A stretch of 64,000 nucleotides of DNA from Protula sp. h YS-2021 (lineage: Eukaryota > Annelida > Polychaeta > Sabellida > Serpulidae), in the NCBI GenBank assembly GCA_949752745.1, contig OX457031.1, forward strand, positions 51,097,103 to 51,161,102, given 5' to 3'. This document shows positions 34,859 through 46,589 of this stretch, piece after piece. The notes under the pieces were generated by a model. It was not told the DNA's origin, ran no database searches, and worked only from the letters and a program-made list of their open reading frames with translations. The translations under genes were made by a program, and so were the position numbers. The first letter of the stretch is position 1; every line of letters starts with the position of its first letter.

Positions 34859-37330
34859 TTTTTTTTAACAAAGCATACTCACGATTAAGGACAGTGAGAT
34901 AGTGAACTTCAGTTAAAGCGATATTTTTTTTAAAAAAGGGAGGGGGGGGGGGGGTTTGCACGTCATTGTCTCCCACTAGCTACACTAATAGAGCAATATA
35001 TTTTTGAAGGATTGCGTCCTGCAATGAATAAAATAAGCCCATTTTAATGCGCAATTTCGCAGCGGTTGTGTATTGGAGAGGGGGGAGGGAGTTCTCGTGT
35101 GCTAATATCTTACGCTTAACGGTGTTACACATTTTTTTATGACTAATAGGCTTTATCATTGCATTTTGCTCTTGGGACGGGGAGGGGAGGGGAGGGGGGG
35201 GGGGGTGGGCGGAGGGAGGAGTGGGGAAGGTCGCGCACCCTCCCTATTTGCGCTAATACAAAAATGCACTTTTGAAGTATTAGTTTCAGTCAAAGTGAAA
35301 CTAAAAAAAAAAAAAAAAAAGACAGCACAATTAAGATTAAGGTCACCAAGCAGTGAAAAACGAAACTCAGTTTAAGCGATATTGACGGAAAGACTTAGTG
35401 TATATTAGACTTGTACGCACATGACACACGCTTGTACACCCCAGAAACATATAAAATGGCATCACTCAAGAACCTGCCTCTACACGGCGTAACCAAGCGA
35501 ATTTGGGAGAATTTGGTGGCCACAGCACACTCAAGTTTAAGGGCATCAAATAATGAGAAACAAGTAAGTATTTGCGAAACACAAGCGGGCCCCAACCGCC
35601 CCCCCTCCAAAAAAAATCATAGGGTTATGAAGCGATGACGGACAGATGGACAGACGGACGGACACCCCAAACCTATAGGCCCCAATCCGAAGGGTTGGGG
35701 CATAATGAAAGCCAATTTCAGCGATATCCACAGAAAGAGTGGGTGTAAATAAAACATATGCGGACATGAAACACGCTTGCACACGCCAAGAAAAAAGTTT
35801 AAAATGAATGGTACTGAGAGTTTACAGTAACTGCAGCTCACACGCGGCACGCATAGATGTCGCTTGCGAAACTAACATGAACAGACATGAAACTCAGAAA
35901 ATGCAACATTTTTTTCCGAGAAAAACGAACGAGGGGAGGAAGAGTTGCCCGTCATTGTATCCTCCTAGCTACACCAATGGAGCAAAACATTTTTGAAGAA
36001 TTGCGTCCGTCAGTCAATAAAACAGACCGTTTTTAGTACGTTTATCAACTACCAATTTCGCAGTTGGCGTGCGCAAGAGAAGAGGGGAGGGGGGGGGGGA
36101 GGCTCTGGTGAGAAAAATGTCTAGGTTTAACGGTGTTAATATATATTTTTTTCACTTCTAGACTTTACCAGTGCATTTCGCTTTTTGGGGAAAGGGTGGA
36201 GGGGTTTACCCCGAATGAACCCCAACCCCCTCCCACCCCGTTGTTGTGCCAATTTAACAGTACAAATACTGCAATTTTTGGCTCGAAAAAACAAGCCGTT
36301 TTGGTGTGTCAAAACGCAAAGTCAATGTGAAACGAATCGCTTTCTCTCTGTCTCCCCCTCTCTCTCTGCTTTTTTTTTTAAATAAAGCACACTCGAGATT
36401 AAGGACAGTGACATAGTTAAACTAAGTTAAAGCGATATTAACAGATAGACTGGGGTAAATTTGACTTGAAACACAAGAAACAGGTTTGTAAACCCCCCAC
36501 AGGAAGATACAAATGGCACAGAGTAATAACTGCATCTACTGGGCGAATCAAGTCGAATTTGAGAAAATGTTGCGAATACAGCACACTCAAGTTAACGCCA
36601 ACAAGTAGTGAGATATGAAACTCAGTTAATGCCATATTTTTTATAAAGCTAGGGGGAGGGTTGCACGTCATTGTCTCCCACTAGCTATACTAATGGAGCA
36701 ATATATTTTTGAAGTCCTGCAATGAGCAAAATAAACCGATTTTAATGCGTTTATCAACTATCAATTTCGCACTGGTTGTGTATTAGGGGGGGGGGGGGTT
36801 CGCCTGCAAAAATTTTAAGTTTAACGGTGTTAACATTACAGGAGGAGGGGGGGAGTGGGGGTGGTGCACCCCTCTACTTGCGCTAATGCAACAATGCACT
36901 TTTGAAGTATTAGATTCAGTCGAAGTGAAATAAGCCGAATTTGAAAAAAAGACAGCACAATCAAGATTAAGGTCACCAAGCAGTGAGAAACGAGACTCAG
37001 TTTAAGTGATATTGACGGAAAGACTGCGTGTATGTTAGACATGTACGCACATGACACACGCTTGTACACCCCAAAAATATAAATGGCATCACACGAGAAC
37101 CTGCCTCTACACAGTGAAACCAGGCGAATTTGGAAGAATTTGGTGAACACAACACTCAAGTTTAAGGGCATCAAGTAATGAGAGATTAAGTCAATTTCAG
37201 CGATAACTACAGAAAAATTGAGTGTAAATAAGACATGTACGGACACGTAACACGCCTGTTCGCACAATAAAAAGTTATAAAGTGCACTGAGAGTTTACAG
37301 TGACTGCAATTCACACACAACACGCATACA
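34470..37330. repeat. About 1.55-1.6-kb tandem duplication, 2 diverged copies
   Basis: Paired landmarks are tttttggggaaagggtgg at 34654 and 36181, and acacgcttgtacacccc near 35424 and 37057. Shorter internal repeats (gtttatcaa...caatttcgca) occur about four times. G-runs are at 34945, 35180, 36085 and 36786. A hairpin-tailed short repeat (ccccaatccgaagggttggg) sits at 35676-35710. Confidence 0.8.
34801..34856. repeat. (TC)n microsatellite
   Basis: About 28 perfect TC units. The second copy of the large duplication has only a shortened tctctctgtctccccctctctctctg at the matching site. Confidence 0.95.
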
Positions 37331-37334
37331 TGTG

Positions 37335-37735
37335 TCTTGCGAAACAGACCGGCTTATATAAAGAAACCGAGAATAATATGTCAAACAAATGACTTGGTTT
37401 AAAAAAAAAACAAGAATCTACGAAGATAAACAAACTCTAACGATTGCTTTATAAAATATGTGACACTTTGCTTCAGTTAAGCAAAAATATGTACTTAAAA
37501 AAACGAAGTGGAAACTTTCTGATATTATCGTCCACTAACAAAAGGGGTGTTGCCTTGTTTACCCTCAACTTTAACTTTGATTTTTGAGATTTATAGGCTA
37601 CAAACAAAACAATAAATAACTTTAAAACGTATTTGTGATATTATTCTTCTTGTTTTAAATACAATTATTTGGATAGGCCACCCCAAAATCTACTAAAATG
37701 TCGGCCAAAAAGTAGACAACCACCCGGGGCCAGGT
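37335..37735. other. No gene recognised
   Basis: AT-rich sequence between the tandem duplication and the promoter-like block. Confidence 0.4.
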
Positions 37736-37739
37736 CCAT

Positions 37740-37900
37740 TCCAACACGTGGTCGCGCTCCCCTGACACATGTGCTAGCACCTGATTGGCTGAAATGTGAT
37801 ATAAAAATAGATTTCACACAGATCGAAAGATGTGTACGGCTTCCGATTGGCTCTCGTTCCACGTGCTTTTCTCACACAGAGTTCATGGTAGGTAGCCACC
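37740..37900 (+). promoter_or_regulatory. Promoter-like block: two inverted CCAAT boxes, two CACGTG boxes, TATA-like
   Basis: Within 120 bp there are cctgattggctg (37780) and ccgattggctc (37844), both inverted CCAAT boxes, aacacgtgg (37743) and ccacgtgc (37859), both CACGTG E-boxes, and gatataaaaatag (37798), TATA-like. This combination is typical of a promoter or a retroelement LTR. No gene is assigned; the plus-strand frame 37669-38103 that spans it is unrecognised. Confidence 0.4.
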
Positions 37901-38056
37901 TATATGTTGGTGTGAGAACTATTTTACACAGCAAATTTGATGGTCTCTGTAAATTTCTGCGAAATAGGCATGTGGTCTCAGGTGAAAGAGCACGTTCTGT
38001 TTCGCAAAATGAACCCCTAACACAGATTTGCGAAACGGACGACCCGACCAAAATGC

Positions 38057-38083
38057 GAAACGGACCGAAATTCGGTCCGTTTC
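38057..38083. repeat. Near-perfect 27-bp palindrome
   Basis: Arms gaaacggaccgaa and ttcggtccgtttc around one central A. Related gcgaaacggac words occur just upstream (38031, 38055). Confidence 0.9.
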
Positions 38084-38129
38084 ACTTTAACATTGCACCG
38101 TGATACACACCAATTCGTCTTGTTTCCCG

Positions 38130-38235
38130 ACGAAGCCGCATCCACACACACACAGACACACACACACACGTACACACATACACACACACAGAACGTACAA
38201 ACACTATATGTCTCCCCTTGGTCGGGGAGACATAA
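38130..38235 (+). repeat. Repeat family A 3' end with CA run and terminal hairpin
   Basis: After the CA-rich stretch, gaacgtacaaacactatatg leads into the hairpin tatgtctcccc / ggggagacata and a taataa tail. This is the same end as at 1050-1100, here with a perfect stem. Confidence 0.85.
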
Positions 38236-38654
38236 TAAAAGCCACGTATCGACCAGAGGAATATGAAAAACACAAGTACAACAAGGTGAAGGCATTTTTT
38301 TTCACTGAAGCAATACTCATAAAGAATTCTGTCCAGGGGTCCCTCAACTGATGCAGTTAAATTAAGTCACAGTATGGCCAATTTCAATACCGTATAATTA
38401 TGATTTTTTTTTTTACTTTCGTTCATCCATAAACTAAGATCTTGTCTTGCTGAAATGCAAAATATCACGAGCTATTTATTGTTGGTGAATTTATCACAAT
38501 TATTAATTGATTCCCACAATTACATTCCTTCTTATCGGCGGCATCGCGGGAGCATTAATAGTACCGTACAAATAAGCCCACTGACAGCGTACACCGCTGT
38601 GTCTAATTTAGTTGTCTTTCAAACGGCCACCACGTAAAAGAGGAGATGCACTCG

Positions 38655-38700
38655 TGGAACTATAAAAAGGCATGACAGAGTTCGACACAGTTTTAAGCCC
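38655..38700 (+). promoter_or_regulatory. Possible TATA box
   Basis: ctataaaaaggc at about 38661 is a strong TATA-like match. What follows is the G-rich tract at 38755, and no coding region was recognised downstream, so a functional promoter is uncertain. Confidence 0.25.
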
Positions 38701-38754
38701 ATCGTGAATGTCAGGGCGGGAAAATACAAGTCTCGACAGGATGAGACGATTGCA

Positions 38755-38892
38755 AGAGGGGAGGGGAGGGGAGGGGAGGGAACGGGACGGGAGGGAACGG
38801 GACGGGGCCGGATGGGACGGGACGGGAGGGGACGGGACGGGAGGGGACGGGACGGGAGGGGAGGGGACGGGACCGGAGGGGAGGAAGGGGGA
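38755..38892 (+). repeat. G-rich GGGAC/GGGAGG tract with G-quadruplex potential
   Basis: About 135 bp with more than 20 runs of three or more G on the plus strand, arranged as irregular gggacgggag units. It is densely spaced enough for several alternative G-quadruplexes. Confidence 0.85.
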
Positions 38893-38894
38893 CT

Positions 38895-40250
38895 AAGCGC
38901 ACGCTACACTGATGTGTGACGTCATAAATTTTGCATACGGAGAAAGAGGGACGGACCCAGTCCAAAACCTCCCCCCCCCCCCTCCCAGAGTTAGCCTCCA
39001 CACGAAAAATGGCCATGTGGGGCGTGCAGGGGGCCGCACAGCACAGTCACAATCCAACTTTGTTGATTGCTATTCAATTTATTATTGTAAATTGCAGTAA
39101 GTGGCGTTTACTCTTTGTAGGGCTTAGTTGTGTAGAAAGTATGAATGGCGTGTGGATGGATCTAATATCCATTACATCAATATATATACTTCAGTATTTA
39201 CAATTATACAATACTAATTAAGGGCGGAGAATCCCCTACATTGTGATTTTGGAGGGAGGGAGGGAGGGGGGTCACTATGGGTGGCGTTTATTTGTGTGTA
39301 TGGAGAATTCTCCGTACAGTCGAGGGTGGGCGGGGGTGGGGTATCTGGGCATGTTTATGTATGTTCCCGCCCCCCACCCCCAAACAAGGGAGCAAGGATT
39401 GATTACGTGGCCAATACGTGACGTCTACCTGACTAACCCACTGACTGTCTGACTACACAGGGGACTACTGGACTACTGTGGCAGAGAGATGCCGTTCGGG
39501 AAAATGTCGCTGCCTTCGTGCCAACACAGACAGGCAAACTATCCGACGACACTCAAACGTCAAAATGACAGCGTGGCCCCCCACCCATCCCACGACACGA
39601 CTGAACTGATTCCAGTCCGATACACTCCGATTCGGTGCAGAAGCCAATTAAAAGTGTAACTACCCTACTTCTGCTGCAATATAGCATTTACCTTTCAATA
39701 CTGCACGCAATATCGTCTGCCCTTTCAAGGAGCACTCGAGTGCAAGGGGTTCGCCCGATACACGAGTTGTAAACAGGAAGCTGCCGCAGCTCCATGCTTT
39801 ATTAATACCCTTATTAATGACACAAGTATTTTTTTTTTTGGTATAAATGTTTATTGCGGGTACAAAAAACACAGACAAGAAAATATTTCCATGTGCAAGC
39901 ACTGCTACAGCAGCCCTGTTTGGTATGCTGTAAGCGAGGGGTGCACACCAGTTTTGTTTATCACCGCAGATGACAGTATTTGTGACGCCATTCGAAGCAC
40001 ATGCACGTCCGTAGAAGGGTGTGTATTTATTATTTAAAATGTTTACAAACAAATAATTATTAGCGCACGTACCATGATGCAATGGAAAAACAAAGAATTC
40101 ACGACTAAACCTGATGTGTGTCTCGGTATTAAAACTTAAAACAAAGCGATGTTTCATCCTTCAAGAAATTCTCATTTCTCTAATTATACAACGCCCTTAT
40201 TATGCAGTTCCCTTCTTTTCACATCATAGACTATTGTTAGGTCGTAGATC
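38895..40250. other. No gene recognised; one long unexplained minus-strand frame
   Basis: A minus-strand frame of 165 codons (39660-40157) is not made of tandem repeats but has no recognisable domain, so I do not call it a gene. Cytosine and guanine tracts lie at 38970-38985 and 39370-39380. Confidence 0.3.
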
Positions 40251-41615
40251 TGGACACTGGCATGACGGCCCCGCCACTCAGGACACTGGCATGACGGTCC
40301 CCGCCATTCCGGACACTGGCATGACGGCCCCGCCACTCAGGACACTGGCATGACGGTCCCCGCCATTCCGGACACTGGCATGACGGCCCCGCCACTCAGG
40401 ACACTGGCATGACGGTCCCCGCCATTCCGGACACTGGCATGACGGCCCCGCCACTCAGGACACTGGCATGACGGTCCCGTCACTCAGGACACTGGCATGA
40501 CGGTCCCCGCCATTCCGGACACTGGCATGACGGCCCCGCCACTCAGGACACTGGCATATAATGGTCCCCGCATTCCGGACACTGGCATAACCGTCCTCGC
40601 CATTCCGGACACTAGCATGACAGCCCCCGCCATTCCGGACACTGGCATGACGGCCCCGCCACTCAGGACACTGGCATATAATGGTCCCCGCATTCCGGAC
40701 ACTGGCATAACCGTCCTCGCCATTCCGGACACTGGCATGACAGCCCCCGCCATTCCGGACACTGGCATGACGGCCCCGCCACTCAGGACACTGGCATATA
40801 ATGGTCCCCGCATTCCGGACACTGGCATAACCGTCCTCGCCATTCCGGACACTGGCATGACAGCCCCCGCCATTCCGGACACTGGCATGACGGTCCCCGC
40901 CATTCCTGACACTGGCATGACGGTCCCCACCATTCCGGACACTGGCATGACGGCCCCGCCACTCAGGACACTGGCATATAATGGTCCCCGCATTCCGGAC
41001 ACTGGCATAACCGTCCTCGCCATTCCGGACACTGGCATGACGGCCCCCGCCATTCCGGACACTGGCATGACGGTCCCCGCCATTCCTGACACTGGCATGA
41101 CGGTCCCCACCATTCCGGACACTGGCATGACGGCCCCGCCACTCAGGACACTGGCATATAATGGTCCCCGCATTCCGGACACTGGCATAACCGTCCTCGC
41201 CATTCCGGACACTGGCATGACAGCCCCCGCCATTCCGGACACTGGCATGACGGTCCCCGCCATTCCTGACACTGGCATGACGGTCCCCACCATTCCGGAC
41301 ACTGGCATGACGGCACCGCCACTCAGGACACTGGCATATAATGGTCCCCGCATTCCCGGACACTGGCATAACCGTCCTCGCCATTCCGGACACTGGCATG
41401 ACAGCCTCCGCCATTCCGGACACTGGCATGACGGTCCCCGCCATTCCTGACACTGGCATGACGGTCCCCACCATTCCGGACACTGGCATGACGGCCTCCG
41501 CCATTCCGGACACTGGCATGACGGTCCCGTCACTCAGGACACTGGCATGACGGTCCCCGCCATTCCGGACACTGGCATGACCGCCCCGCCATTCCGGACA
41601 CTGGCATGACAGCCC
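40250..41615. repeat. 30-bp minisatellite, about 45 copies, with higher-order units
   Basis: Unit ggacactggcatgacggtcc plus ccgccattcc, with 29-bp variants. The marker atggtccccgcattccggac recurs at 40561, 40681, 40801, 40981, 41161 and, one base shifted, 41341, so 120-bp and then 180-bp higher-order units are present. Long frames on both strands (up to 437 codons) follow from the 30-bp period. Confidence 0.95.
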
Positions 41616-41619
41616 CTGC

Positions 41620-42460
41620 TCATTTTGGACCTGGCACCCCCTTCCAACCACTCCATTTTGGACACTGGCATGACGGTCCCTGCACGTTTTGGACCTTTGC
41701 CCCCCCCCCCCCCCCCCGGGCCACCCCGTTTTGGACCCTGGCATGAAGGCCACGCGCATTTCGGACACTAGTGTGACAGCACCCGCCCATTCCGAACCTT
41801 GGCATGACGGCTCTTGCCCATTTCGGACCCTTCCTCCCTCCCACCCCTACCCCCACCCGCCCACTCAGTGCCGACACCAACTTTTTTTCATCCTAAACAA
41901 TAACTATTGTTAATTAACACTTTGCGGGGCAATAAAAAATGGTGAGAATTAAACGGATATCTGAACTTTCCACCGACTGCTACCAACAAGAAGGATGTTC
42001 TCTTTATCTTCATTTTCTCCCCTTTTTCCTTTTCTAATAAGATTTCAATAGTGAACAGGCTTACATTGGAGGGAAACGGCAGAACACAAGCTGCTAACTG
42101 ATCTCTGTAGTTAGTGTGTTCACGTGTCAATTATTGCGTGCCAACATGGTAATTACAGATCAGATTTTATTTGGAAAGTTTGTTCAAATAAATGGTCAAG
42201 TTTACCAGTATTCTTTCTGTTTTTCTGATATCACAAAAATAACGCTGAAATTGACTAACAAAATATGCAACAGCGTCACAACTATATCCGAAAACAATGT
42301 AGTGTGGTAACCGGAGAAAGGCACATTGAACTACCCAATGCAACAAACCCTGTTGTGTTGTCAACCGGAGGAGTGGCGGGGGGGGGGGGGGGGGAGGTGG
42401 GTGGTGTTGGTGGTATGGCATCTGTCTGTAAATCAGCTTCTTGTGATTGTCATATCCTTA
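41620..42460. other. CCDC93 intron next to exon 42462-42533
   Basis: A decayed edge of the 30-bp array runs to about 41830. AT-rich sequence follows, then a G-run at 42379-42396 close to the donor of the neighbouring exon. Confidence 0.6.
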
Positions 42461-42461
42461 C

Positions 42462-42533
42462 CAAAAGCATTCGAATCTTGTGCAGTTTGTCTCTGCTGGC
42501 TTCGTACTGTTTCTCAATCAGGTCTCTTCTCTC
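42462..42533 (-). CDS. CCDC93: CCDC93 exon (fourth found)
   Basis: A 72-bp exon of exactly 24 codons, phase 0 at both ends, with acceptor cgttacag|gagag and donor ttttg|gtaagg. It encodes ERRDLIEKQYEASRDKLHKI then RMLL. This matches the family pattern in which an EKEKLYKIR-like stretch leads straight into RRNREIA, here supplied by the next exon 21 kb away. It is a charged heptad-like coiled coil. Confidence 0.9.
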
Positions 42534-42778
42534 CTGTAACGACAAGTGACGTCATTATCTCCATAGTGACGTGACAGAATCAATAAAATCACTGACAACA
42601 AAATGTGGGTTAAGATCACTCCGTGTTTAAATATACCTGCCCTAGAAACGACGATACTGAAATGCCAGGGTTCGTTCCGTGGCTTAAAAAAGCTAATCAG
42701 ACTACGGTGTTGTTTACGTGCTAAATTGAGACAATGAGAGGCGACGGACTGTGAACATTCCGATTACTGAATACACGG

Positions 42779-43110
42779 CACGGATAGAGCAGTGACCCCC
42801 TGCCCCCCCCCCTTCCCCCGCCCAACCCCCCGATAACTGAATTACAAATCATTGACATCCCGATAACTGAAATACACTCTACGCATGGAGTAATGACATC
42901 TAGATTTAACTGAAATACAAAGCACTGATAGAGCAGTGACATCCAGATACCTGGTGTACACTGTGCGGATAGAGTAATGATCACCCGATAACTGAAGTAA
43001 ATTGTACGCATAGAGTAGTGACATCCCGATAACTGACTTACACTGTACGCATAAAAATAATGACCTCCCTATAACTGAAGTACACCGTGCGCATGCAGCT
43101 AATGACGTCA
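42779..43110. repeat. About 42-bp minisatellite, 6-7 diverged copies
   Basis: Units contain cccgataactgaagtacac and gtacgcatagagtaatgaca. Confidence 0.8.
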
Positions 43111-43114
43111 CAAT

Positions 43115-43585
43115 GAGCTGATGACGCCACAAGTGTTGGTATTTTGGAATGCCAGGGGCTACAGTACGACAAGGGAGTAACAAAGCCTTAGTTCTGGGTC
43201 TCGCCGCAAGAAGCTTCAGTCACTTACATCTTAAAATAGATGTTTGGATCATGACACGATTTCGGAAAAAAAATGAACAACTGAAATAAAACAGGCTGAA
43301 TATTTCTGAAAACTTCCCCTTGATAACAACTCCAGAACAGATTTAACAATCAAAGCAAGGCACTGAGCACGGTAGAGAGAGGGATTTCTGGGGGTAGGGG
43401 GTGGCGTATTTTTCGCCCTGTTCTACTGAACTTTCTAAAGACTACATTTTATTGAATTTTTGCAAAAACAAAACGTTCATGAAAATTAGGACTAATCATC
43501 CCGTCGCCTGCTCTCTCCGCGTGGTGGCGTATTATTCCCGTGACCTGGCGAACGCTGTGGAATCGCACTCTCAACAGCACAACTG
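43115..43585. other. CCDC93 intron
   Basis: Single-copy AT-rich sequence without recognised exons. Confidence 0.45.
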
Positions 43586-43589
43586 AAAA

Positions 43590-43795
43590 CTCGGACTCCA
43601 CGGCTCAAGGTAAAACTCGGACTCCACTGCTCAAGTTAAAACCCAGATTCCACTACTCAAGGTAAAACTCGGACTCAACTGCTCAAGGTAAAACTCGGAC
43701 TCCATTGCTCAAGGTAAAACTCGGACTCCACTACTCAAGGTAAAACCCGGATTCCACTACTCAAGTTAAAACCCAGACTCCACTGCACAAGGTGA
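43590..43795. repeat. 26-bp minisatellite, about 8 copies
   Basis: Unit aaggtaaaactcggactcca plus ctgctc. Confidence 0.9.
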
Positions 43796-43799
43796 AAGT

Positions 43800-44395
43800 A
43801 AAAATTCTTCTTAAAAAACTAACAAGGGAACACACTGATCATAATGTCTGCCGGGATTCTTATTACAACATGTCATGGGAAAGATTTTCAGGAATCCGTT
43901 TTCAAAATGCCTCTTCTGCCATGTTTTTTTTTTTTCAAATGCTTTCCGAGGAATCACCCCTAGCTGGTGGTCTTGAAAAAGTACTTATGAAATTCTTCAA
44001 ATCTTTTGAACTTTTTTTTCATAGGACAACAAATTTATTGGCTATTCCCCGCCGCACTATTTGCACTGATGTGGCCTGTCGGTGATTGCTTACCTCCGCC
44101 TCATCACTCCTTTCTTAAAGTTGAAGGTGAAAAAAAAAACATACATGCACATTCACAAAAAACGTAAGGAGTTGGTGACCAGCATTGTGGGAGAAGCATT
44201 TCAAGGAAACGTTTACCTACGTACACACGTGCATACGTCCATACAGACCACGGATACCCCGTATTGTGTGAATATACTAGCCCAAAGACCTGCGGCCCAT
44301 TCACACAAAATTCACACAAATTGAAGTAATCCCTTCAGAACTGTGGGACAAGAAGCAATATGATAAATGGCTCCCGAAAAATTAAAATGCTGCAG
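43800..44395. other. CCDC93 intron
   Basis: No element or exon recognised; the plus-strand frames have no protein-like domain. Confidence 0.4.
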
Positions 44396-44399
44396 TTTA

Positions 44400-45055
44400 T
44401 GCACTTTCGGTGGGTCTATTCCGGAATAGCACAGATCACCCGGAATAGATTAACGTCGACTAATGGCCGTAAAACGTATACTTTATATGCACGAATAAGA
44501 TTAAGCACCGTGAGTCTATACCGGAATAGACTCACTGAGTCGAAAATGCCTTATTATGCCCAGGACAAAAACCACCGAAATTTTCATTCATTTCATACAT
44601 TCTTATTTTAAATAAAATCCGGTATCATTTAAAATAAGAATACTGAAGCATTTAAGAAACCAGATATTTTTCGGTAGGCTATTCCGGAATAGACTACCAA
44701 TAAATCGAATGTCACAAAAATCAAAACTGTTTCATTTCTTCATCATTTTACGTTGCAGACTATATAAACAACTTATTTTCTTGCCTAAGAAATTGAAAAA
44801 AAAAACATAAATAAATTGAAAATACAAGTAATTTTAAAAACCTACAATTTCCGATGGGTTATTTCACACTGTACTACCGACATTTTAATAAAAAGCCACA
44901 TGCAAATTCTGTTTTCAAACATTTTTATTTTCCTTTCGCCAAAAACATAAGAATTTGCATTGTTCAACTTATTTTCATCCATATAAATAAGAAAAATGAG
45001 GCATTATTGATTTATCTGACATTCGATCTATCGGTAGTCTATTCCAGTCTATAAC
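44400..45055. mobile_element. MITE of the TTCCGGAA family, copy 3, plus a second partial copy
   Basis: The main copy runs from about 44628 (aaaataagaatactgaagca, ggctattccggaatagacta) to about 45047 (gacattcgatctatcggtag, tctattcc). The interior words are inverted relative to copies 1 and 2. To its left, gtctattccggaatagcaca (44414) and ctataccggaatagactcac (44515) belong to a second, rearranged copy. Confidence 0.8.
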
Positions 45056-45059
45056 TGGG

Positions 45060-45880
45060 CGAGGAGAAGTGATTAGAAAAATAGCTAACAGAAATATAAA
45101 AATACCGGCATTTGGTCAATTTTTGTTCTGATCACCAAAGAAAGCACTTTTTCAAGAAAACTCGCTTCGGGAGCCGTCACAGAAAATTTGAAAGGAATCG
45201 AATTCAAAATGGCAGGCATTCTAACGCAGTGCATACCCTCGGCAGAAACCATTAATCCCATCATCCATCCCCGCGCTTGGCGAAAATTAGGACGGCTATT
45301 CTCGGGCTACACTGTTGTTTAATTTGACTGATCTGTGCTCTTACTGTGTCCTTGATCAATATGGCAAGGTCGTCAAGAGTTCATCAGTTTATAAAGCTAT
45401 GTGCAAATTGAAAACTTCAGTTATAGTCCCGCAGGCTTTGAATTCCATACAAATAATGGCGGTGTATTTAATTAAAACCTGCACCGGCTCGAGACAATGC
45501 TATTGCCTTGGTATAAGAGAGTAAATAATTGTTACGCAATGCAGATATAGTCGGGTGTAGTATTGTTGTCAAAAAGGGGTACAAAAAAGTCATCGCATCC
45601 CTCTACGCTCGTGCTAATTAGTCAATTATAATGCGATGACAATTTAAACATAATATCTTATGTGTGAATAAGTTATGTCTAAATTTCAGGGAAAATATTG
45701 ATGTTTTCAAGGTAAAAGGGGTCGTATTACGTCACGCCAAGTCCGCTTCGTGTTACACATATGTAAGGCGAGGGAAAAATACCTGTTTCTCATCTCCCTT
45801 ACACTACAACCACATAAAAAAGAAGTAACCCGGACGGGTGTAGAAAATGTAGAGTAAAAAAAAAATCGACCAGCCGACCG
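45060..45880. other. CCDC93 intron
   Basis: Single-copy AT-rich sequence; no exon recognised. Confidence 0.45.
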
Positions 45881-45886
45881 GATGTA

Positions 45887-46584
45887 CAGTAAAATCTACG
45901 TTAGTGAACATCTCCATATAATGAACGATTTTTTTCGGTCCCAAATACTGATATTCGCTTAACCACAGGTATTTTATTGTAATTTCTCGTTCGTGAACAC
46001 CTCTATACTCTGAACAGGGAACACTTGCTGGGGGTCCCAAATGGTCAGTGTCAGTGCAAACAAACCTCTAATTAGTGAACACAAGATATTTTTCCGGTAC
46101 ATTTTCCCAGTTTGTTTATACAATTACTGGCCCCTTATCTTACCCCATTGGCAGTGTAGCCAAGTTTTAGTGGGGGAGGGGGGATGAGTTATGTTTACGT
46201 CGTTGTGGCCTGAATTATGTGCTGTAACCGATGATTAGGATTAATTATGTTACGGACTTTTTCTCATCCAAAAGCGCCTCTGTGTAAATGATTTACACGC
46301 AGTATGAACAATGGACAAGAATTGTGCGGACATAATTATTTTATATTAATTTCAGTAACACTGTAACCTGTAAATAAATGCGTACCTTATAAAGTTTGTA
46401 TATGGCATACCTTTTTTACACTATTAAAATGTGAAGTATAAAGAAATGGTTTTGTTTTATTTGAATCTAAAAAAATTACCTTCTGACTTAAGAAAATCCT
46501 GAACCCCCTGAATCCTGTGGACAACTCGATCTAGTGAATATTTTGCTCGGTCCCGACAGTGTTCATTATATCGAGGTTTTACTG
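45887..46584. mobile_element. 698-bp pogo/Tigger-like MITE with TA duplication
   Basis: The left end is TA|cagtaaaatctacgttagtg and the right end is cattatatcgaggttttactg|TA, forming inverted ends with a TA flank. Further internal gtgaacac and cggtccc words occur near both ends, as in other pogo-type elements. No transposase. Confidence 0.85.
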
Positions 46585-46589
46585 TATAA

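Noticed and set aside
37669..38103. 144-codon plus-strand frame
   Set aside because: It runs through the promoter-like block and the palindrome; no recognisable domain.
39660..40157. 165-codon minus-strand frame
   Set aside because: It is not repeat-derived, but shows no domain, splice site or coding pattern that I can support.
40250..41615. CRISPR-like direct repeats of 30 bp
   Set aside because: There are no unique spacers; repeats abut directly, and the window is eukaryotic. The same applies to the other arrays.
40455..41768. 437- and 349-codon minus-strand frames and a 317-codon plus-strand frame
   Set aside because: All are translations of the 30-bp minisatellite, open on both strands and in several frames.
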